This document shows, one piece after another, positions 55,990 to 64,000 of a DNA stretch of 64,000 nt. This DNA is from Chimonanthus salicifolius (lineage: Eukaryota > Streptophyta > Magnoliopsida > Laurales > Calycanthaceae): assembly GCA_013350335.1 (NCBI GenBank), contig CM023539.1, forward strand, positions 33,838,631 to 33,902,630, in the 5' to 3' direction. The position numbers and the translations under genes are program-made. Position 1 is the stretch's first letter. The number at the start of each line of letters is the position of its first letter. The notes under the pieces are model-generated. The model had not been told where the DNA came from, ran no database searches, and saw only the letters and a list, made by a program, of their open reading frames with translations.

Positions 55990-57425
55990 TAATAAAATAG
56001 AAAGATGCAGATCTATATCCATTGGATGTCATCACATATCTTGATGGGACCTATCACTGCATCGCTTTTGTTGAGTTTAAAAAACTTGCCTTTTAAGAGT
56101 TTGTCATTGACTTTGATACATAGCCTGAATTGAAAGTGGTTCATCTATACTTGATCATTACTCTTCTTTTGATAGTAGTGTAGGCTACATGAAATGAAGA
56201 ATGAAGTATACCTCTATCTTGGACGAATGTATATATATGACTCATCTTTGAGAGGTATGATCCATCTATCTCTATTATATAACTAGAACTTGCCAAGTAG
56301 TAGATTTCTCTACCCTCCCATATAAAAATCACACCACAACTGACATGTGTAATTATTATTATTATTTTTTGAGGTCCGGAGGTGTCCAGGTATCACACCC
56401 GACTAGTCTCCTGAGGTGTATGAAAACCCCTAATCTACACACACTGGGTAAGTCTGCGAGGAATTATTACACACGGAAAAATTAACCAATCACTTTTAGA
56501 AACTGTACTTAATCCCCCTACACCAGGCATTGTCTGTGATATGGTTTGAGATGACAAATGCTTTGTCCATTGAAACTTGCCAACTAGAGTTTGGAATGCA
56601 ATTGTCCATTTATCACAAATTGCCCATTTAACAAGTTGTAATGGTCCAATGCTTCTGGCTTTTGGTTATTTACCTGTGTAGATGTTGACATCAATGCTTG
56701 TTAGACCATAGAATATTTTTTTTATTGTACTCCATTTTTCATGAAAAATAAGAATTTCTCTAGTGTTAATGTGTCCATTGAATGGTTCTTCATTTGAGTT
56801 TGTGGGACTTGCCACTTAGTTTTTTTTCTTTTTCTTTTTCTTTTTTTCTTGTCAGCACTTACCTGAGTTTCCATTTTTGTGAGATACAATGATAAAAAAT
56901 AATAACCAAGGGATAGAACTAGTCCCAATTGAAAGTTCTTGATTCATCAGTCTTATAGATGACACTGAACAAATATATAGTGAAGGAGGTAGAAAAAAGA
57001 TGGAATCATCATCCGTCACATTCATGGATGCCATGATTTCAAATCAATAGATTATATAGCAGGTAGTGAGTAGAGTAATAATAATAAGAACCGTGTTGTT
57101 TACAGAGCCTATGGTTAGTAGTTAGTAGTTAGTACTTGATAATAATTTTATAAAATGTGGGGTGTATCAATAACGAAGGAAATGAGTTCATTGTCTAGAA
57201 AAAATATTGTTTGACTGATCAATCAAACTATTTTTCTTGGGCTAGCTCTATATAACGTCTATCAATAATGAAAGACATCCGATTCATTGAAAAGATCTCT
57301 TCTTGAATTATAATCAGATCAATCAAACTATGTTTTCAAAGGCTACAAATATTTGGAGTTAAAAAGAAAACATGAAAGTCATCAAAAATAAATTAATTAT
57401 AAAAGAATTTCTTGTTCTTTGAACT
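55990..57425. other. Convergent intergenic region with a SINE fragment
   Basis: No gene is seen. At 56365-56460 a minus-oriented 3' fragment of the SINE family occurs (GAGGTCCGGAGGTGTCCAGG, GACTAGTCTCCTGAGG). The rest is AT-rich unique sequence. Confidence 0.5.
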
Positions 57426-57430
57426 TTCTG

Positions 57431-58579
57431 TCAATCATATGGCCTTGGTGTAAACCACATAAGTGCAGAACCGGACTTGAGTAGCTCATATTGCCATTGA
57501 GAATCACTGATGAAGCAGGACTCGATTCTTTTATCCTTCAAATAGAACACACTCAAATAGTTGTTTCTTCTTTGGATTTTTTCACCGCTTTGACGTGTAA
57601 AATAAATGCAATTTCCTTCCAAATTCAATCCAGGAAAGTCCTTGGCAGACAAGTACTTAGAGCAGCCTTCACCCAAAAAAATCATCCCATCACCCAAGTT
57701 TTCCACCTTCACCCAGTTCCCTCTTGATTCATGCTTGAATATCTCAAATCCTGTCGTTTTTGTCTCAAATTCAAGAAACTCTCGATTTCTCAACACGAAG
57801 AAAAGCTCACCACAGCATTCAACCAGATACTTGGGAGAACCTGGCGCAGACATGGGAACATCTAATCTTGTTGCTTCAAATCTCAGAAAATGATTTTGGT
57901 TATGATCAAAATAAAAAACGACGATTGTATCGTCGTACAGGCCATAGAACTGTCCCTGATAGTATATGATGTCCTTACAAATTGAAGGACTTGCTTTGTG
58001 ATAATTAATCCATCTCTGGTCCCTCAGCCTGCAGAAGGATAGATCACCGAGTGTATTAATGGCAGCAATCAAACAGTTTGTATTACCGACTTCAGTGTGT
58101 TGCTTCGGCGCAGAGGATATAATAGCTTTGCGTTTGGTGAACATTAGATCCGGTATGACAAGATTGAATTGCACTTGCAATAATGGATTTATGAGGGAAA
58201 TCTGTTTCAGTAAAATGCCCACAGTTCTTTGAGCTATCAACCAGCCCTCAGAAGATCCACAGTAACGCATTCTATGAGCCATCATAAGTTTTCGGCGGAA
58301 GGTTACACCATTTGAGAGAAACTTGAGAGTTCTACTATTACAATGGGTTGCAAGTATAAGCCATGGAAATTCATGTAAGGTATGGGAGCAGCGTTGCGCG
58401 ATCCATCTCCATGATCGACAGACAGCGGCAAACTGCACTCGATGGACTAGACCTAACAGATGAAATATTTCTTCGGCACAATCGGGAGGGATTTTGCCCA
58501 AGAACTGGAATTCAAATTCCATATTCTCTGTTTCCTCAGTTGTAGTGGTGGTGTTGATGATGGGGATGGTGACGGCCAT
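57431..58579 (-). CDS. F-box/DUF295 protein, single exon, 382 aa
   Basis: The frame is intact from ATG (58579) to TGA. Residues about 26-65 (LGKIPPDCAEEIFHLLGLVH and onwards to FAAVCRSWRWIA) match an F-box, which binds SKP1 in SCF ubiquitin ligases. The remainder (about 80-375) has the DUF295/KIB-like pattern: SSEGWLIAQ, a beta-rich middle with YYQGQFYGLYDD, YLVECCGELFFVLR and GNCIYFTRQ near the end. Length fits plant F-box/DUF295 proteins (350-420 residues). A second Met at residue 20 (MEFEFQFLG) is an alternative start. The substrate is unknown. It converges on CER10 with 2.5 kb between stop codons. The coding region holds no transposon, stop or frameshift. Confidence 0.9.
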   Translation of the reverse strand: MAVTIPIINTTTTTEETENMEFEFQFLGKIPPDCAEEIFHLLGLVHRVQFAAVCRSWRWIAQRCSHTLHEFPWLILATHCNSRTLKFLSNGVTFRRKLMMAHRMRYCGSSEGWLIAQRTVGILLKQISLINPLLQVQFNLVIPDLMFTKRKAIISSAPKQHTEVGNTNCLIAAINTLGDLSFCRLRDQRWINYHKASPSICKDIIYYQGQFYGLYDDTIVVFYFDHNQNHFLRFEATRLDVPMSAPGSPKYLVECCGELFFVLRNREFLEFETKTTGFEIFKHESRGNWVKVENLGDGMIFLGEGCSKYLSAKDFPGLNLEGNCIYFTRQSGEKIQRRNNYLSVFYLKDKRIESCFISDSQWQYELLKSGSALMWFTPRPYD

Positions 58580-59000
58580 GCTTGCATTGATCAGATTAGA
58601 TTAGACATAAATAAACAAAAGTTGATGCAAATAAATTGTCAAATTTGTGATGTGGGTGTCACTCATAAACGAGAATTGGAAGAGTAGATTCTGTCAAAGA
58701 AGGAATATGTGCCCGACTGTCGTTCCTATCGTTCCTGGCCATTGATCGTATTTGGAAAGGAGCAGAGAAAAGAAAGTAGCCAAAACAGGGAACAACTAAA
58801 TTTGACTCCTGGAAGCCGGTTCTGTAAAACCACCGACTTCTGCTTTGTAGAATGTAGAGTCCTACTCCAATAGATGAGTTCCGATTTGAATATAATACCA
58901 CCACTTCCTGCTCGGTCACTAGTCACTTTTAAGTTTTAACTATTATTTAAAAACTCGAAATTATTTTGGTCAACCGTTAGCACTCCACTCTTATAAGATA
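58580..59000 (-). other. Upstream region of the F-box gene
   Basis: Probable promoter and 5' UTR on the minus strand. No strong TATA box was singled out. There is no other gene. Confidence 0.4.
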
Positions 59001-59007
59001 GGATTTT

Positions 59008-59318
59008 TGTTCGATAAGCCCACTCACATTCAATCACAAATCAAGAACACAAGCAAAGACAAGAAGAACACAGCAAGAACATGGGGTTTTACATGGTTCG
59101 GCAAAACCGCCTACGTTTACGGGGAGTGGAAAGATTCTGCCTGCCTACGTTTCCTTCCCACTTCCTCAGTCTCTCTTTCTTCTCTCTATTTCTCTGCACC
59201 AGCCCAAGAAACCCTAGGAAGAAAGAGAATATAAATACTCTAGCTTACAACAGATTGGCTCCACTAGGCCTAACCGACAATCCAAGCCCAAAAGGGCTTT
59301 GAGCCATAAAACCCAACA
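59008..59318. mobile_element. Short solo LTR (ACATGGTTCGG type)
   Basis: The ends are TGTTCGATAAGCCC and AAAACCCAACA. AGGATTT occurs on both sides (59000-59006 and 59319-59325), overlapping a probable TSD. It contains TTTTACATGGTTCGGC and GCCTACGTTTACGGGG, the same block seen in the LTRs at 32219 and 41793. Confidence 0.75.
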
Positions 59319-59750
59319 AGGATTTCAAGTTGAGCATGGTTTTTTGAGTTTTTCGTATTTATTTTAAATAATTTGGTTGAGTTTCTTAACTCAATAAGAT
59401 TTTGAGTTGAGTCTAAATTTCAAATTTTCAAACACTTCTTTTCACCCTAAGAGATGAGATGGGATAAGATTAAGATGAGATTAATTATGAGATTTTCATG
59501 ATTAAGAATATCAGATCACTATTCACATATTATCTTGTATATTATGCCTTGCACCCTTGTTTTGGACTATTTTTTAATCTATGTGTCTATAGTTTATACT
59601 AAACAATTCTCCATTTAATATTTGTATTATATTTATACCGTGTGTATTCTTTTAAAAAGATACTATCTTCACCTACATTTTTCAAAGTATTTTAATTATA
59701 CGCAAATATTTGAGAAATGAATGTGTAATACGCAAATTACACTCTTAATA

Positions 59751-59940
59751 TTCTCTCTGTCCCAAATTACTTGTCCTATATGGATTTTAGAATTGTCCCA
59801 AAATAGTTGTCTCATTTTTATTTGAGTAGTATAAAATTTGTTGAAAATGGATGAGATCACATGAGTGATAATCTTATATAGAGAGTTCCTTAAAAAATAT
59901 AAATATTTCAAATGAGACAACTAAAATGGGACGGAGGAAG
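59751..59940. mobile_element. Stowaway-like MITE, copy 2
   Basis: TTCTCTCTGTCCCAAATTAC faces CTAAAATGGGACGGAGGAAG, between TA dinucleotides (59749-59750 and 59941-59942). The interior shares GTTGAAAATGGATGAGATCA with copy 1 at 53378. Confidence 0.88.
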
Positions 59941-60108
59941 TATATAATTTACAAATTATTCAACTATCTTAACTCTTATCTATTCTCTTCCTTTTTATAT
60001 ACTATATATAAATGCATAGCTTAAACATTTTCTTTTTTCCTAAGGCAATTAATATGATTCTAAACATTGAACATTTAGAAAAACATAAAGAGATGCTATA
60101 AATAAAAT

Positions 60109-60483
60109 TAGGGCTGCAACTCAGGTCGAGCAGGTCAGGTTCCTTAAAACCCAACCCGACTCGAGTTGATATATATGGAATCATACCCAACCCAACTCGA
60201 ATTCTCAACCCGAACTTTACAACTCGACCCGACCCAAATTCTAACTTGAATCAACTTGAATTTTGACCCGACCCGCATTCTGAATCCATTTTAGCCTAAT
60301 TTTAGCCGCTCGGGTCGGGTCAGGTTAACTTGTAAAATTCTCAACCCGACTCGACCCAAATTTCATGCGGGTTTTTATCTTCTCAACCCAACCCGCTGAC
60401 CCGAAATTCTCAACCCAACCCGCATGATTGCTCGGGTCGGGTCATGCTGGTCGGGCCAAAATCCGACCCGTGTTACAGCCCTA
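60109..60483. mobile_element. hAT MITE rich in GGGTCGGGTT, copy 2
   Basis: Same family as 53984-54354: starts TAGGGCTGCAACTCAGGTCG and ends CCGTGTTACAGCCCTA. The 8-bp flanks AATAAAAT and AATAAAAC differ at one base. Confidence 0.88.
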
Positions 60484-60548
60484 AATAAAACTTTTCATCA
60501 AACGTAGTTTGTAAGATAGTTTTCTTCTAATTTTTTTTGGTAAAAATA

Positions 60549-60680
60549 AGTTTTTTTTTTTTTGAACTGTAACAAAGCTCGAATATATTACAAGAGATAA
60601 TATATACTGATAGATATAAGGGGCATACGAGACTTAGACCCTAAAATAAAAAAGAAAAAGAAACAAGTAAAATACAAGAA
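60549..60680 (-). mobile_element. LINE 3'-tail candidate
   Basis: A T run (60549-60562) followed by GAACTGTAACAAAGCTCGAA and TATATTACAAGAG resembles the tails at 36184 and 43013. No coding part remains. Confidence 0.4.
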
Positions 60681-61042
60681 GACAGTTTTAAGTTTCTGTT
60701 TTAGTTTAAAATATTTTACAAAAATTACAAAAATATAAAAATATATTAAATTTATAATAATTTAGTTTGTTTTTCTGGTTCCTGAATTTTTTTGGCTTCT
60801 TGGCTTATCTACTTTTATGGTCAAATTTTAAATTTATTTTTAAGAAAAATAAATCGTACATAAATTATTTTTGTTCTGTAATTTTATCGTATAATATTTA
60901 TATAGTAATTACTAGGCACATTAAAAATCACTTTTATTGAATTAATGAAACCATAATTTTAAACTTTCTAATTTTGATCAGTTTAAAATATATTTTAACG
61001 CTTAAACCTTCTTTATCCAAAAAGATGGGTTGATTGTTTGGT

Positions 61043-62166
61043 GCAGGGTTGCAAAAAACGGTCTGGCCGAGATATCGGTATCCGCCGATATCTTTCTCTC
61101 CACCCGATTTTTTCATTTTTATTTTTTTTTCAAAAAATTTCAGAAAATGAAGAAAATTATGAGTTTCATGAATATATAATTTTTTCATAAAATATCGGTC
61201 ATGTACATGTTCAAATATTATTTTTAAGTTATGAACTCGAGAATTTCAAATCTTTTTTTTTTAATGATGAAAAATTACAAAAAATTATATAGAAAATTCT
61301 AAGTGATTATTAAATAAATCTTGATCACTTTTATATTAAATATTTATGACTTATTTTAGTGTTAGTAAGAAAAAATAAAAAATTATTAGAAATAACTATT
61401 GTTAGAAATAACAAAAAATTTCCATTGACGTGATTGTTCACCTGATTTTTTGGGAAGGTTTTAGCAAGATCTTCAAGGCTGAGATGGAAAGATTATCTGA
61501 CAGCGTATTGGGCGATTACAACAGCAAGAATTCAGCATGCCTTTTGACTTTTATTTTAAGAAATATTAGTTTCATTTTTTTTTTTAAATATCAGCTTTTA
61601 ACGGTCACCCTCTCTTTTTTTTTTCCCAGAAATAATTAAAATTTACTGATTCATTTTCATAAATTTAAATGCAAACGCATTTATACGGAAAGTACAACAA
61701 TTTAACTAATATATTGTAACATAAATTAAAATGTTGATTGATAGAAGGGAACCAATTTTTTAGTGACGGTTTTGCAAAAGCGTTGATTGATAGGGAGGAA
61801 TCGATTTTTTAGGGACAATTTTGCAAGAAAGAAGGATCAAATGTAAATCTACATTAAATTAAAAGGAGATATTTGGCTTGAAAATAGCAATAAATAACAA
61901 AAGAATAGCAGTAGATTAGAGACCAACCATAGTTGGAAATTTAAATTATTAAATATCAATCATTTGGGTAAAAACTACGGTCTTTTATTTTTTTCTTCTT
62001 TATAATTTTTTTTTAAAGTTTTTTATCTAAATATCAACCTTTTTTTTTTTATAATATAGTAGCTTTTTTTTTTTATATAATATAGTAGAATATCAGCCAA
62101 TATTATAGATATCGGGTGATACATATCGGCCAATACATATTGTTTTGGCCAATATTTTAACCTTAG
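61043..62166. mobile_element. Non-autonomous hAT element of the ATCGGCCGAT family
   Basis: The left end is CAGGGTTGCAAAAAACGG and the right end, on the minus strand, CTAAGGTTAAAATATTGG. The 8-bp flanks GTTTGGTG (61035-61042) and GTTTGATG (62167-62174) differ at one base. Subterminal ATATCGG phrases link it to the 18192 element. There is no transposase. Confidence 0.78.
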
Positions 62167-62174
62167 GTTTGATG

Positions 62175-64000
62175 GAAGTAATTTTTGATAGCTTAAACAT
62201 ACACATTTCTATTACCATTGGTGCACCATTTATAAGGGTGTACACCATTTTACTCTGTGTCCAAGTGCATCAGGAACATCTTACTTAAAATACTATTATA
62301 ATGATAATAAAAGTCAGTTATTTATTTAGAGTAGGCTGAAAGATCTATTTTTCATACACTGACTGTAGAGTTAAATCAATGCCCAAAATATCTATTGGAC
62401 ACTATTTAACAGGCCACGCCATATTTGTTCCCCACTTGCCACCAAACACAACACCCACACCGGACATGTTGGACATCAAATTATCATGCCACACATAACA
62501 GTAGAGCTGCAATCTGGGCGGGCTGTGTGTGACGGGAACGATTCCCATCCGAAAATGACTAACCATTTGATAGGTACCTACCCCATCTTTAAAGCCCAAG
62601 AAATCCCAAGAGACTTTCGGACAACTTTTGTCTGTGACATGGGGCTGGGCCAGTTTTGGGCCTACCCAAACTTAGGCTCGAATAGCAACTTAAGGACTTC
62701 TGTCTGAGCTCAAGATTAAGTTAATCCGAACTAATCAAATCTAAGTCCAACATTTGTATATTTAGGGCCTGAGCCCAATTTCAAACCTAAAATGTATATG
62801 CACGTCAACTCAGGTTTCTTTATCTTAAAAGGAAAATGTTTGTATTATTCTTATAAAATCAAAATCAGATATTTTGAGGTGAAAGTTGAGTAAGGTTTTG
62901 ACCCAAGTGACCCGACCTAATTTTTTTGTGGGCTGAGTTATATAATTTGGAAATTTGGGTTGAGTCGAGTTAAAGAAAAAAATGGGTGTGAAAATTTGGG
63001 TCGCGTTGGAATAGAAATTTTAAAACTCAACCTAACTCGACCAGACGAGATATTCATAACTTATTATAAAAATTAAAAAATATATATCAAAATAGTTGTT
63101 CAGATCTTGTTCACATCCCCTTTGTTGGTGTTCTCTATTGTTTTGTCCTCTCTCTCTCTCTATATTGGGAAACATGAAGCCTTGCCTGAGTAGTGAATGC
63201 GTGAACAACCACAGATCTTTTCATCGAGCCAGATCCGTGGCCGTTGTTGTGTGCCCTTTGCTGCCTTGCACCTCTCAGTGTCGTGCACCCTCACATGAGC
63301 AGCGCCGTGCGCAGCCTGGCCTGAGCAATGTTGTGTGCCCCTTGCCGTTTCCTGCAACGCCTAGGAAACATTCGATCACATCCAACCTCTACCAGCAGAT
63401 CTAGTAGGTTCTCTCTCTCTCTCTCTCTCTCTCTTTTTCTGGAACAAGGACAGGTCAGGTTGGGTTCCCGAACTCGGATTGCCATTTTGGAGCGGGTTGG
63501 ATTCATCTATCTTTTACATGAGTTAGGATTGAATTTATAAAACTTGGCCCAATCTGTTCGAGTTTCAGCCCTATACATATTATACGAAATGGCTCAAATT
63601 CAATCTTTTGATCCAAACTTAGACTTTTGTATACTTAGACTTGGGCCAAACTTCTAATTTTGCCATGATATTTGGAAAAAAAAAAAAAAAGGAGCCCAAA
63701 CTAAGCTCGAGTCAACTAGAATCTAATTATTTTTAATTTTTCTCATGCAGACTCAAGCTAATCCCAACCCAAACCCCAAATTGCGTCAACAATCATAAGC
63801 CAACTCACTTGCAATGTCACCAGCACACATCATCCAAACTGAACTCAAAATGTCTGGTTAGCAACACGTCATCATCCGAATCATTAGCCTATTATCGTCA
63901 ATATCACTTCCACATGCTTTGTCACTCGGCAAAACACAACTATCGTACAACAATTCTATGTTCACGTCATTGAAGCACGAAGTTCTCGTGACTCAAAGTA
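62175..64000. other. Gene-free right end of the window
   Basis: No coding region is recognised. A (CT)n run lies at 63408-63434. Phrases TAGAGCTGCAATCTGGGC (62502) and TTTCAGCCCTA (63564) resemble ends of the GGGTCGGG hAT MITEs, with a GGGTTGAGTCGAGTT-type interior. They may be a larger, poorly preserved relative, but no TSD supports it. Confidence 0.45.

Noticed and set aside
57491..58687. Plus-strand open frames opposite the F-box gene
   Set aside because: Antisense shadows of an intact, recognisable minus-strand coding region.
63096..63540. Several 65-102-residue frames near the right end
   Set aside because: No protein family is recognisable. They include the (CT)n run, which creates Ser/Leu repeats.

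Overview
The window is a repeat-dense stretch of a flowering-plant nuclear genome. Evidence for this is plant-type GT-AG introns, plant Ty1/copia polyproteins, hAT, Stowaway, TRIM and SINE elements, and two host genes. The species cannot be fixed from sequence alone. Only two host loci are visible. One is a very-long-chain enoyl-CoA reductase gene (CER10/ECR, + strand, 32039-54922). The other is a single-exon F-box/DUF295 gene (- strand, 57431-58579), which converges on it. No rRNA, tRNA, miRNA precursor or CRISPR array was recognised.

1-7489 holds two decayed copia elements, one on each strand; a 1.25 kb LTR-like insertion splits the second between RT and RNase H. 7490-17617 has no gene. It contains an LTR-like tract, a cluster of TTCATTYGAATGAA palindromes (9725-9930), a MITE candidate and a 2.64 kb solo LTR with a perfect TCTCC target-site duplication (TSD). 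17618-27330 is a readable nest: an old TRIM was hit by a second TRIM (17673-18154), by a 7.3 kb hAT element with a decayed BED/DUF659 transposase (18192-25476), and by a third TRIM-like element (25627-27219, TSD GATAT). The hAT 5' leader contains a 2.66 kb intron packed with about 13 tandem ~158-bp units, each carrying a branch-point plus 3' splice-site-like sequence. Deleted relatives of this hAT lie at 27762-29600, 29635-29867 and 61043-62166.

30590-31802 is a foldback element with four alternating inverted arms and a 10-bp TSD, ending about 240 bp before the CER10 start codon. CER10 itself carries an intragenic tandem duplication of about 6.8 kb (32105-38840 and 38841-45684). It copies intron 1, exon 2, intron 2 and the first part of exon 3, and the junction recreates the intron 1 splice donor. 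The first copy has a 1-bp deletion and stop. The full-length exon 3 in the second copy has its own 1-bp deletion at about 46040. Apart from that, the spliced frame (exons 1-2B-3B-4) has the 310-residue length expected of plant ECR. Differences in transposon content between the two copies give a relative order of events: a solo LTR is only in copy A, and a 1 kb deletion is only in copy A.

The last CER10 intron (46220-54853) is about 8.6 kb. It holds a TIR element, SINEs, a 4.7 kb solo LTR full of short hairpins (itself hit by a 1.0 kb solo LTR with TSD ATTTC), a Stowaway MITE and a GGGTCGGG-rich hAT MITE. Beyond the F-box gene, 59-64 kb holds more solo LTRs, MITEs and hAT remnants and no gene.
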